A DNA stretch of 12,094 bases from Thermohalobaculum sp038528605 (GCA_038528605.1 JBCBEP010000106.1:1-12094); one strand, 5' to 3'. Shown: positions 1 through 6,885, counted from the first letter of the stretch. The notes: generated from the sequence alone by a model not told the origin. Program-made: numbers and translations.

Positions 1-1
1 G

Positions 2-349
2 GCGGGTGCTGGGGTCCCGCGCGTTGCAGAGAGAGGAGGGGCAAAGCCGGCGGCGCGCCGCCGCCCGGGCGGAGACAAGAGAGAGCCCGTATCTCCTCCC
101 GCGGCTCTGCCGCCGCGCCAGCCCGAACGACTGGCAGGAAAGGCGCGGCCAAGCGTGGGCCAGAGTCGATCGAGGGGCGCCGCAACCAACTCACCCCGGA
201 AGACACCGCTAACACTGGTGAATGCAGGACCTGCTTTGAAGCCGAAGCCCCCGTCGTCGAATGCCAAAGACGGCGAGGCGAGCCCTGCAGGAGTGGTGAT
301 TGATCTTGGTGACGACAGCTTTTGCGATGCTGAATTCGAGCGGCAGTAG
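2..349 (+). CDS. 3' end of an unidentified gene, possibly a chemoreceptor tail (partial)
   Basis: The frame beginning at base 2 is open from the window edge to a TAG at 347-349, about 115 codons. The product is rich in Pro, Ala, Arg and Lys and ends in an acidic stretch, VVIDLGDDSFCDAEFERQ. No domain is recognisable and it reads as a disordered tail. Its position 67-70 bp ahead of cheW, in the same direction, suggests a chemotaxis gene. Alphaproteobacterial chemoreceptors often end in a Pro/Ala-rich linker plus an acidic-aromatic tail, but a true CheR-docking pentapeptide of the NWETF type is not visible. It does not resemble the CheW-like C-terminus of CheA. Third-position GC is weaker than in neighbouring genes and a second frame is also open over bases 6-212, so this may be non-coding. 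The gene's start lies outside the window. Confidence 0.35.
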   Translation, partial: AGAGVPRVAERGGAKPAARRRPGGDKREPVSPPAALPPRQPERLAGKARPSVGQSRSRGAATNSPRKTPLTLVNAGPALKPKPPSSNAKDGEASPAGVVIDLGDDSFCDAEFERQ

Positions 350-408
350 CGCGCGGAATGCATGAGCCTTCCAAAGCGAAGGGCTGCAATGGAACGGGGC
401 TTAATAGC

Positions 409-414
409 AGGAGG
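409..414 (+). promoter_or_regulatory. cheW ribosome binding site
   Basis: A full AGGAGG lies just before two consecutive in-frame ATG codons at 417 and 420. The gap is only 2 nt to the first and 5 nt to the second, so the second ATG is the more likely start. Confidence 0.7.
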
Positions 415-419
415 GGATG

Positions 420-920
420 ATGCAGGAGACACTCGAACACGGTGTCGGCACGCGTGTCGCTAGCGCCGACGGAATGCCGAGGAGCTATCTGACACTTGAG
501 CTTGCCGGCCAGGTGTTTGGTATCGAAGTTGCCCGCGTGCTGCGGATCCACGATGCCCTTCCGGTCGCACGGCTGCCCCAGGCGCCCCACGGCGTCGAAG
601 GCATCGTAGATATCGATGGCGAGAGCTTGGCGATAGCGGATCTTTGCGGCTCGCTCGGCTTGCATGGTGTCGACGCGTCGTCGTCCGGGCGCTTGGTGGT
701 CCTGCAACTTGGCAATCCGCCGCGCGCGATCGGCGTGATGGCGGATCGGGTGCTCGATGTGATCGCCATCCGCCCGGAAGAGACCGAAAGCCTGCCAGCC
801 GGCAGCGCCGAGGGCGGTCCGGTAACGGGCATCGCGCGTGTTGCTGGAAGGCTCGTCATGCTGCTGGCAATCGATCAGGTTGTGGGCAACCTGACGGTTG
901 GCCCGTTCGACTTCGACTGA
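420..920 (+). CDS. cheW: CheW chemotaxis coupling protein
   Basis: This is a cytoplasmic adaptor that links chemoreceptors to the histidine kinase CheA in the signalling array. The product is about 166 residues, the normal size for a single-domain CheW. The CheW fold covers roughly residues 22-160: a first strand YLTLELAGQVFGIEVARVLRI, then a segment LPQAPHGVEGIVDIDGE that matches the family's usual P..p..i.Gv...rG region, then VVLQLGNPPRAIGVMADRVLDV and a final MLLAIDQVV. The family's common 'N-x-RG' is here 'DIDGE', a mild divergence. The start at 420 is chosen from the Shine-Dalgarno spacing; 417 is also possible. The gene leads an apparent operon, with cheR starting 5 nt after its stop. 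No cheA or cheY is present in the window, so the partner kinase must be encoded elsewhere or further upstream. Confidence 0.93.
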   Translation: MQETLEHGVGTRVASADGMPRSYLTLELAGQVFGIEVARVLRIHDALPVARLPQAPHGVEGIVDIDGESLAIADLCGSLGLHGVDASSSGRLVVLQLGNPPRAIGVMADRVLDVIAIRPEETESLPAGSAEGGPVTGIARVAGRLVMLLAIDQVVGNLTVGPFDFD

Positions 921-925
921 CCGCA

Positions 926-1861
926 ATGGCGCGACCTCTCGCGAGGCCTGCAAGGGCCATGGGGCTGGCTGGCGGCCGATCGGGGTCGCCCGCTTTGCCT
1001 GTGGATGCCTTGCACGGCAGCCCGCCACCAATCGCAACGGCCGACGTTGCTGGACTGATCCAGCTCGCTCGGAGCGAGGGTGGCATCAGTTTGTCCGACG
1101 ACAAGGGAGAGTTTCTAAAACTGCGCCTCAGTCGTCTGCTCAGGGATACCTGTTCGCGTGATTTCGGAGAGCTTCTTGCGAAGCTGCGGCAGCCCGAAGC
1201 GACGGGGCTGAGACGCCAGTTCATCGAAGCAATCACCACCCACACGACAAGCTTCTTCCGCGAGAAGCGGCACTACGACTTTATGGTAGAGTCTGCGCTG
1301 CCCACGCTCATCGCCGATGGCGTGGGGATCAAGCGACCGCTGCAGGTGTGGAGTGCGGCGTGTTCGACGGGCGCGGAGATCTGGTCGGCGGCTATGCTGC
1401 TGGAGACGGCAGCCGGCCCGAACGGCCGCTCTATCGACTGGCGCTGCACCGGTACCGATCTTTCAGAACGCATTCTTCGCCGGGCGACGAACGCAGTTTA
1501 TCTCGAAGAAGAACTTGCGGGCATCCCGCAGGACATGGCGCGCCGCTTCCTCCTACGCCGCGCGCCCCGCAACGCGCAGGAGCCCTGCCTCTTCCGTATC
1601 GTACCGGAACTGAGGGAGCGGGCGCGCTTTCTGAAGGCGAACCTCCTTGCGCTCGACCGGGGGCCCAGTGTTTCCGCCGACATCGCGTTCCTGCGCAACG
1701 TCCTCATCTATTTTGAGCCGAAGGACAGGTTGAAGGTTGCGCGCGACGTGGCAGCACGGGTGCGCCCAGGCGGCTACCTCTTCACCGGCCATGCCGAAAG
1801 CCTCGGCAACGCGGTGGCATCGCTGCGCCAGGAAGCAGCCTCGATATATAGAAGGATCTGA
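926..1861 (+). CDS. cheR: CheR chemoreceptor glutamate methyltransferase
   Basis: CheR transfers methyl groups from S-adenosylmethionine to glutamates on chemoreceptor signalling helices, driving adaptation. With the ATG at 926 the product is 311 residues, slightly longer than typical because of a Pro/Ala/Gly-rich N-terminal stretch of about 40 residues; an ATG at 959 is the alternative. An alpha-helical N-terminal domain (about 42-95) is followed by TTHTTSFFRE (104-113), the SAM-binding motif WSAACSTGAEIWS (142-154), CTGTDLS (174-180), RNVLIYF (257-263) and GGYLFTGHAESL (282-293). The SAM motif departs from the common STGEEPYS: Ala150, Ile152 and Trp153 replace Glu, Pro and Tyr. The gene starts 5 nt after cheW and ends 3 nt before cheB, so the three are probably co-transcribed. 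The same frame is open further upstream inside cheW, but that part has no CheR similarity. Confidence 0.95.
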   Translation: MARPLARPARAMGLAGGRSGSPALPVDALHGSPPPIATADVAGLIQLARSEGGISLSDDKGEFLKLRLSRLLRDTCSRDFGELLAKLRQPEATGLRRQFIEAITTHTTSFFREKRHYDFMVESALPTLIADGVGIKRPLQVWSAACSTGAEIWSAAMLLETAAGPNGRSIDWRCTGTDLSERILRRATNAVYLEEELAGIPQDMARRFLLRRAPRNAQEPCLFRIVPELRERARFLKANLLALDRGPSVSADIAFLRNVLIYFEPKDRLKVARDVAARVRPGGYLFTGHAESLGNAVASLRQEAASIYRRI

Positions 1862-1864
1862 GCG

Positions 1865-2959
1865 ATGCCGCGGCCTTACAACGTGCTCATCGTGGATGAC
1901 AGCGCGGTCGTCCGCCAGGCGCTGAGCGAGATCATCTCCTCGGACCCCGACCTGCGCGTGATGGGGACGGCGAGTGATCCGTTCATGGCGGCCGAACGCC
2001 TGCGGAAGGAAAAGCCGGACGTCATTACGCTTGATGTAGAGATGCCGCGCATGGACGGCGTCACGTTCCTGCAGAAACTCATGAGCCAGCACCCGATCCC
2101 TGTGGTGATGTGCTCGACGCTGGTGGGCGCCAACACGGACACGCTTGCAGACGCGTTGGCGGCCGGCGCGGCGGAGATCATCTGCAAACCAAAGCACGAT
2201 GTGCGCGGTTTCATTGAGGAGAGCCGGATCCGGATCTGCGATGCGGTGAAGGCCGCGGCGCGGTCGAAGGTATCGCTTCTCCGCAAGCCGCCGCGCGCGG
2301 CACCGCGACCCGCCGTGTCTCCGGATGCCGTCATGGCGCCGCCGTCCGGGCGGCGTCGAGTGATGACGACAACGCAGAAAGTGGTGGCGGTCGGCGCCTC
2401 GACCGGCGGGACAGAGGCGCTGCGCTTCTTCCTGGAAAGCATGCCGCCCGCCTCGCCCCCCATCATCATCGTGCAGCACATGCCCGAACAGTTCACCGCA
2501 GCCTTCGCGGAGCGGCTGAACAGCCTCTCGGCCGTCGGCGTGAAGGAGGCGCGGGACGGCGACCGGTTGCTGACAGGGCATGCCTACGTGGCCCCCGGGA
2601 ACAGGCACATGCTGCTGACGCGCAGTGGGGCGGTTTATGGCCTCCAGCTCAAGGATGGGCCGCTCGTCTCGCGACACCGGCCGTCGGTGGATGTCCTGTT
2701 CAGGTCCGTCGCAAAGGCCGCAGGCGCCAATGCGGTTGGCGTGATCCTGACGGGCATGGGAAGCGACGGTGCACGGGGCATGGCAGAGATGCGGGAGGCC
2801 GGCGCGGTCACCTTCGGCCAGGACGAAGCGACGAGCGTGGTATACGGCATGCCGAAAGAGGCGATGAAGGCTGGGGCGGTCGTCCATGAGCTGCCGCTCC
2901 AACGTCTCCCCGAAGCAGTGCTCGCCGCCTGTGAGGAGCGCCGATCTGAGCGCGCCTGA
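1865..2959 (+). CDS. cheB: CheB chemotaxis response regulator / protein-glutamate methylesterase
   Basis: CheB removes methyl groups from chemoreceptors, and in many species deamidates receptor glutamines; it is activated by phosphoryl transfer from CheA. The 364-residue product has the full two-domain architecture. The receiver domain (about 5-120) carries the acidic pair Asp11-Asp12, phosphoacceptor Asp57 in TLDVEMP, Ser84-Thr85 and Lys108 in the KPK motif. A Pro/Arg-rich linker (about 135-168) leads to the methylesterase domain (172-360). There the catalytic triad is readable as Ser178 in VGASTGG, His204 in QHMP and Asp300 in GMGSDGA. All key residues are present, so the protein should be active. 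An AGAAGGA ribosome-binding element lies inside the end of cheR, 3 nt separate the genes, and cheB closes the operon. Confidence 0.97.
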   Translation: MPRPYNVLIVDDSAVVRQALSEIISSDPDLRVMGTASDPFMAAERLRKEKPDVITLDVEMPRMDGVTFLQKLMSQHPIPVVMCSTLVGANTDTLADALAAGAAEIICKPKHDVRGFIEESRIRICDAVKAAARSKVSLLRKPPRAAPRPAVSPDAVMAPPSGRRRVMTTTQKVVAVGASTGGTEALRFFLESMPPASPPIIIVQHMPEQFTAAFAERLNSLSAVGVKEARDGDRLLTGHAYVAPGNRHMLLTRSGAVYGLQLKDGPLVSRHRPSVDVLFRSVAKAAGANAVGVILTGMGSDGARGMAEMREAGAVTFGQDEATSVVYGMPKEAMKAGAVVHELPLQRLPEAVLAACEERRSERA

Positions 2960-2970
2960 TCGACGTTGTT

Positions 2971-2998
2971 ACTGCACCTCCCTCGGCGGAGCAGTTTC
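2971..2998 (+). terminator. Weak terminator-like hairpin after cheB
   Basis: ACTG and CTCC (2971-2974 and 2978-2981) can pair with GGAG and CAGT (2988-2995), giving 8 bp with a 3-nt bulge and a 6-nt loop. Only three T residues follow. It is correctly placed between cheB and the phosphatase promoter region, but structure and T-tract are both poor. Confidence 0.25.
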
Positions 2999-3008
2999 GA
3001 TGAAATAC

Positions 3009-3041
3009 TTGTCACGACCCTGTGATCTCCGCGTGATCCTG
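3009..3041 (+). promoter_or_regulatory. Pho-box-like direct repeats (candidate PhoB operator)
   Basis: Three consecutive 11-bp units begin at 3009, 3020 and 3031: TTGTCACGACC, CTGTGATCTCC and GCGTGATCCTG. The established PhoB half-site is CTGTCAT, repeated every 11 bp. The first unit matches 5 of 7 positions, the second 6 of 7 and the third 4 of 7, all in register. The array ends about 36 nt before the start codon of a PhoD-type phosphatase, the expected position for PhoB activation under phosphate limitation. No good -10 hexamer was found downstream, which is tolerable at PhoB-activated promoters. Confidence 0.55.
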
Positions 3042-3076
3042 TCTCACCACCAAAGACAGCTCCGGAGTTCGCAGCC

Positions 3077-5173
3077 GTGCCCATTCTCGTCGAAGACAAT
3101 GCCAGCGCCTTTGCCGCCGTTGCGCGGCTTTACCTGATCGGCCTCGACCGTGATGCCGACGACAACGGCCTCGCCTACTGGGCGGAGCAGCTCGAAGACG
3201 GCAACGCGTCGCTGGACGATATCGGAGACGCGTTTGCCGGCACGCGCGAGTTCAACAAGGTGTTCGACGCCGATATCTCCGACGAAGAATTCGTCTGTGC
3301 ACTTTACGAGGCGAGCTTCTCTCGAGAGGCTGATGACGACGGCAAGGCGTTCTGGGTCCAGCAGCTGGCCGACGGCGCAAGCCGCGGCGAAGTGCTGGCG
3401 GCCTTCGCGCGTTCGGGCGAGGCTGCCGAAACAGTGGATGTCGTCGGCGAAAGCGGCCTCGCGATCGACGACTTCGTGCCTGGCACCTTCCAGTACGGCG
3501 TAGCGTCCGGAGATCCTGCGAGCGACTCCGTGGTGCTCTGGACCCATGCGCGACCGGACGGCACCGAGGACGGTGCTCAGGTGACAGTGGTGTGGGAGGT
3601 CTCGACGAGCGAGGACTTCACGGAGATCGTCGCCAGCGGCAGCGGCACGACGTCATCGGAGACGGACTACACCTTCAAAGCTATCCCGGAAGGCCTCGCG
3701 GCAGGGGAAACCTACTACTACCGCTTCACAGTCGAAGGCGAGACATCCGCCACCGGCACGACACGCACGCTGCCAGAAGGTCAGCTCGACCTCCTGACCC
3801 TCGCGGTGTTTTCCTGCGTCAACTACCCCGCCGGCTTTTTCAACGCCTATGCGGAGGCTGTGGAGAACGGCTTCGATTTCTCGGTCCAACTCGGTGACTA
3901 CATCTACGAGTATGGCATTGGCGAATACGCCACCGAGAACGCGGAGGCGCTCGGCCGCGTGCCATCGCCCCTGAACGAGATCCTCGCGCTCGACGACTAC
4001 AACGCCCGCTATGCGCAATACACGAGCGACACGGATCTCCAGGCGCTCCGTGCGGCCGCGCCGATGATCATGATGTGGGACGACCACGAGACGGCGAATG
4101 ACAGCTGGGAGACCGGCGCCGAAAACCACGATCCGGCCACTGAAGGGGACTGGTTCGAGCGCCGTGACGATGCTCTCGAGGCCTACTTCAACTGGAACCC
4201 GCTGCGCGTGCCTGAGAGCGGAGACCTGCGCGACCACGACAAGAGCTACGATTTTGGCGACCTGGCCACGCTCCACATGATGGAGACGCGGCTGCAGGCG
4301 CGCGACGAGACGCGGAGCGACACGATCACGGCGCTCACGACGAAGGCGATCATCTACGCGTTGAACCCTGCGGCATTCGCTGCGGATCTCGAGGCGTTCC
4401 CCGAGCTCGTTCCTGACGATGTGGACATCACCGACCCCGATCAGCTTGCCGCCCTTGCCGCCGACCAGGCCTTCGTCATCGAGCTCGGCCTCGCCGTGCT
4501 GTTGGCCGAAGCGGCGGATCCCGAGCGGGACATGCTCGGTGATGAGCAGATGGAGGAGTTGCTGGCGAGCATCGATGAGAGCGAGGCGACCTGGCAGATC
4601 CTCGGCAGCCAGACGCTCATCAACCGCATGGAGCTGCCCGCACCGCTTTTGACTGATCTGAGCACGCTGGATGCCTACGCGGCGATCGCCGTGAAACTGG
4701 CAACCGGCGAGAGCCTCACCCCCGAAGAGGAAGCGCTGCTGAACGCGCCGCGCATTCCCTACAACCTCGACAGCTGGGATGGCTATCAGGCCGAGCGGGA
4801 AGAGATTGCGCAGGCGCTCATCGACGGGGACAAGAACGCCGTCGTGATCTCGGGCGACACCCACAACGCGTGGTACTCCAGCTTTTCGAATGCCGAGGGC
4901 GAGCTTGCGGCGATGCATTTCGGGGGGCCGGGCGTCACATCCCCGGGGCTTGAGGCGATCTTCGCCGATATCCCGCCGGAGGACGTGGCTGCGCTCTTCG
5001 TCAGCTTCATCGACTCGCTCTTCTACGCGAACACCGAGGACCGCGGTTACCTTGAGGTATCCGTCACGCCTGAGGCCGTGAGCACGGACTATGTTTTCGT
5101 CGATACGATCCAGACGATCGACTACGAGACGACAGTGGTGACCCAGACAGCGGAGCTCGACCTCTTCGCGTAG
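3077..5173 (+). CDS. phoD: DUF4214 - PhoD-type alkaline phosphatase/phosphodiesterase fusion
   Basis: A 698-residue acidic protein. Residues 18-59 and 76-116 form two DUF4214-like repeats (LYLIGLDRDADDNGLAYW and LYEASFSREADDDGKAFW, each followed by an xxLxDG and helix segment). Residues about 138-235 are the PhoD N-terminal beta domain (FQYGVASGDP, SVVLWTHARP, GETYYYRF). The metallophosphatase domain follows: Cys247 (FSCVNYP), QLGDYIYEYG with Asp274 and Tyr277, WDDHETANDSW (334-344), the DPERDMLGDEQ segment and SGDTHNAW with Asp594 and His596. Cys-Asp-Tyr spacing matches the iron ligands known in Bacillus PhoD, so an Fe/Ca-dependent phosphomono- or diesterase is expected. The start is GTG with GGAG 9 nt upstream; an in-frame TGA at 3023-3025 and no other start codon between exclude a longer N-terminus, so there is no Sec or Tat signal. 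The C-terminus, TAELDLFA, resembles type I secretion ends, so export by that route is inferred. The Pho-box-like repeats upstream fit phosphate control. Confidence 0.93.
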   Translation: MPILVEDNASAFAAVARLYLIGLDRDADDNGLAYWAEQLEDGNASLDDIGDAFAGTREFNKVFDADISDEEFVCALYEASFSREADDDGKAFWVQQLADGASRGEVLAAFARSGEAAETVDVVGESGLAIDDFVPGTFQYGVASGDPASDSVVLWTHARPDGTEDGAQVTVVWEVSTSEDFTEIVASGSGTTSSETDYTFKAIPEGLAAGETYYYRFTVEGETSATGTTRTLPEGQLDLLTLAVFSCVNYPAGFFNAYAEAVENGFDFSVQLGDYIYEYGIGEYATENAEALGRVPSPLNEILALDDYNARYAQYTSDTDLQALRAAAPMIMMWDDHETANDSWETGAENHDPATEGDWFERRDDALEAYFNWNPLRVPESGDLRDHDKSYDFGDLATLHMMETRLQARDETRSDTITALTTKAIIYALNPAAFAADLEAFPELVPDDVDITDPDQLAALAADQAFVIELGLAVLLAEAADPERDMLGDEQMEELLASIDESEATWQILGSQTLINRMELPAPLLTDLSTLDAYAAIAVKLATGESLTPEEEALLNAPRIPYNLDSWDGYQAEREEIAQALIDGDKNAVVISGDTHNAWYSSFSNAEGELAAMHFGGPGVTSPGLEAIFADIPPEDVAALFVSFIDSLFYANTEDRGYLEVSVTPEAVSTDYVFVDTIQTIDYETTVVTQTAELDLFA

Positions 5174-5194
5174 TCGACTGCGTTTCCAGCAGGC

Positions 5195-5235
5195 GGCCTC
5201 TGGTGGCATATTATTGCGACCGGAGGCCTTTGTTG
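5195..5235 (+). terminator. Intrinsic terminator candidate 1 after the phosphatase gene
   Basis: GGCCTCTGGT (5195-5204) pairs with ACCGGAGGCC (5219-5228) over 10 bp with one T-G wobble, around a 14-nt loop. TTTGTTG follows. The hairpin begins 22 nt after the phosphatase stop codon. The stem is strong and the T-tract is short. Confidence 0.55.
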
Positions 5236-5246
5236 CGCGCGTATCT

Positions 5247-5282
5247 TGTGCGGGTTTCCGCTCGCACAGGTTTTCTCTTTTC
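5247..5282 (+). terminator. Intrinsic terminator candidate 2
   Basis: TGTGCGGG (5247-5254) pairs with CTCGCACA (5261-5268) over 8 bp with one wobble and a TTTCCG loop. GG and then TTTTCTCTTTTC follow, the best T-rich tract in this intergenic region. It is either a second, back-up terminator for the phosphatase gene or, if transcription starts further upstream, an attenuator in the speD leader. Confidence 0.6.
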
Positions 5283-5297
5283 AGTGTGAATTTGCCG

Positions 5298-5326
5298 TTG
5301 CTTTCCAGCGGCTTCGTTCGTATCTC
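5298..5326 (+). promoter_or_regulatory. Possible speD promoter (weak)
   Basis: TTGCTT (5298-5303) and TATCTC (5321-5326) are separated by 17 nt, the ideal sigma-70 spacing, but each matches only 3 of 6 consensus bases. Its position just after the second terminator-like hairpin and about 90 nt before speD is sensible. A small CCCCG/CGGGG hairpin (5353-5367) would lie in the resulting leader. Confidence 0.25.
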
Positions 5327-5414
5327 CCTGCGCACAGGGTCACCGGTCCTAACCCCGTTCCGCGGGGGGCTGCTAAGGGGCGCTGGGTTTTGTCACTGGT
5401 AGGGAGGGTACGCC

Positions 5415-5921
5415 ATGAAGGCGGCGAACCTCTTCCAACTGGGGATGGACCTGGAGGCAGGCACCACCCATGCGGAAGAAACGGGCGCGACCCGTAAGCT
5501 CACTGTTGTCGATGGCGGTCTCTTCGACGAGGCGCGCGACGATCATTTCATTCGGCGCGACGGTAAGGTGTTCGCCGGCACGCATCTCATCATCGAGGTG
5601 GTGGATGGCGAGGGTCTGGATGACGAGGGCCGGATCCAGCAGGCGTTTCGCGACTGCGTCGAGACCTGCGGCGCGACGCTGCTGCACATCCACACGCACA
5701 AGTTCTCGCCGCAGGGCGTGAGCGGCGTGGCGGTGCTCGCGGAGAGCCACATCTCGGTGCACACCTGGCCCGAGATTGGCTATGGCGCTTTCGATGTCTT
5801 CATGTGCGGCGACGCGCAGCCCTGGAAGGCTGTCGAGGTCCTGCGCGCGGCGTTCGATGCCGGCGATGTGCGTGTGAAGGAGCTCCTTCGCGGCGAGGAC
5901 CTCGTCGAGGCGCGCCTCTAG
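5415..5921 (+). CDS. speD: S-adenosylmethionine decarboxylase proenzyme (SpeD, short prokaryotic class)
   Basis: SpeD decarboxylates S-adenosylmethionine, producing the aminopropyl donor for spermidine synthesis. It is a pyruvoyl enzyme made by self-cleavage of a proenzyme. The 168-residue product contains GTHLIIEV (55-62), the HIHTHKFSPQGVSG segment (91-104) and the processing region LAESHISVHTWPE. There, cleavage between Glu110 and Ser111 would convert Ser111 to the pyruvoyl group. His116 and Cys131 (in FMCGD) fit the processing and catalytic residues of the family. The first ~50 residues, including LFQLGMDL, extend beyond the minimal ~130-residue archaeal/Thermotoga form; this extension is, to my recollection, common in alphaproteobacterial SpeD. 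AGGGAGG at 5401-5407, 7 nt before the ATG, supports the start. speE follows 70 nt downstream, so the two are probably co-transcribed. Confidence 0.96.
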   Translation: MKAANLFQLGMDLEAGTTHAEETGATRKLTVVDGGLFDEARDDHFIRRDGKVFAGTHLIIEVVDGEGLDDEGRIQQAFRDCVETCGATLLHIHTHKFSPQGVSGVAVLAESHISVHTWPEIGYGAFDVFMCGDAQPWKAVEVLRAAFDAGDVRVKELLRGEDLVEARL

Positions 5922-5979
5922 GCGGCATTGCGGGCAGGGCTGTTTGCTGGTCGCCGAAGGTCGGCCCGCCATGGCCGAC

Positions 5980-5985
5980 GGAGGG
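5980..5985 (+). promoter_or_regulatory. speE ribosome binding site
   Basis: GGAGGG sits 6 nt before the ATG at 5992. This favours that start over the in-frame ATG at 5971 and the TTG at 5944, neither of which has as good a site. Confidence 0.6.
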
Positions 5986-5991
5986 CGAGCT

Positions 5992-6858
5992 ATGACTGCA
6001 CCAAAGATGCCTGGCTGGACGGTAGAGGCGCTTTACGACGATCACGCGCAAGCGCTCCGCGAAGGCCGCGTGCTCTATGACAGCGAGACCGCGCTGCAGC
6101 GTATCCGTGTCTTCGAGAACCCGCGCTTCGGGCGAGTTCTCACGTTGGATGACGTGGTGCAGACCACCGAGGGCGATGAGTTCATTTATCATGAGATGCT
6201 TGCGCATGTTCCCATCTTGGCGCATGGCGCGGCGCGGCGCGTGCTTATCATCGGTGGGGGCGATGGTGGCATGGCCCGCGAGGTCCTTCGCCATGCGAGT
6301 GTTGAGCGTGTCGTGATGGTCGAGATCGATGCCGGCGTGGTCGCCTTCTCGAAAGAGTTTCTGCCGAGCCTTTCAGATGGTGCCTTTGACGATCCGAGGC
6401 TCGAGCTCGTGATCGATGACGGTGCCGCTTTCGTAAAGAACACCGCAGAACGGTTCGACGTGATCATCTCAGACTCGACCGATCCGATCGGCCCGGGCGA
6501 AGTGCTGTTTACCGACACGTTCTACGGTCACGCGAAGGGCTGTCTTACGCCCGGTGGGATCCTGGTGACGCAGAACGGAGTACCGTTCCTGCAGCCCGAT
6601 GAACTCGCGGGCACGATGCGGGCGTTCTCGAGCCTGTTCTCTGATGCGACCTGCTATCTCGCCACTGTGCCGACCTATGCCTTCGGACCCATGGCCTTCG
6701 GTTGGGGCACCGACGGTGTCGCCCGCCACGTCGATGAAGCCGGGCTTTCGCAGCGCCTCGATAGCGCGGGTTTCACTCCTCGGTACTACACACCCGCTGT
6801 CCACCGCGCGGCTTTCGCGCTGCCGGGCTATGTGTCGGTGCTGATACCGGCTGCGTGA
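5992..6858 (+). CDS. speE: Spermidine synthase (putrescine aminopropyltransferase)
   Basis: SpeE transfers the aminopropyl group from decarboxylated SAM, the SpeD product, to putrescine, giving spermidine and methylthioadenosine in the cytoplasm. With the start at 5992 the product is 288 residues, the usual family length. An N-terminal beta domain (about 9-75, with LTLDDVVQTTEGDEFIYHEML) precedes the Rossmann-like domain. Visible motifs are IIGGGDGG (86-93), MVEIDAG with Glu111, VIDDGAAF with Asp142-Asp143, and SDSTDPIGPGEVLF, where Asp161 is the expected catalytic aspartate and Asp164 belongs to the conserved loop. Nothing essential is missing. It is the last plus-strand gene of the pair and runs convergently towards flgD, with only 27 bp between the two stop codons. 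No clear terminator fits in that gap. Confidence 0.96.
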   Translation: MTAPKMPGWTVEALYDDHAQALREGRVLYDSETALQRIRVFENPRFGRVLTLDDVVQTTEGDEFIYHEMLAHVPILAHGAARRVLIIGGGDGGMAREVLRHASVERVVMVEIDAGVVAFSKEFLPSLSDGAFDDPRLELVIDDGAAFVKNTAERFDVIISDSTDPIGPGEVLFTDTFYGHAKGCLTPGGILVTQNGVPFLQPDELAGTMRAFSSLFSDATCYLATVPTYAFGPMAFGWGTDGVARHVDEAGLSQRLDSAGFTPRYYTPAVHRAAFALPGYVSVLIPAA

Positions 6859-6885
6859 CCGAGCCTGAGGGTGGGGTGTTCGCCC

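Noticed and set aside
390..404. Sigma-54-like TGGAACGGGGCTTAA before cheW
   Set aside because: The -24 half is good, but the nearly invariant GC at -12 is AA, and transcription would begin at about 416, leaving no room for the AGGAGG ribosome-binding site.
1553..2902. 449-codon open frame on the minus strand opposite cheR-cheB
   Set aside because: It mirrors two genes whose motifs are unmistakable on the plus strand. Its product is His/Arg-rich without a recognisable domain, which is typical of antisense frames in GC-rich DNA.
3653..5335. 560-codon open frame on the minus strand opposite the phosphatase
   Set aside because: The plus strand encodes PhoD with all metal ligands. The antisense product has Val/Arg/Glu-biased composition and no domain.
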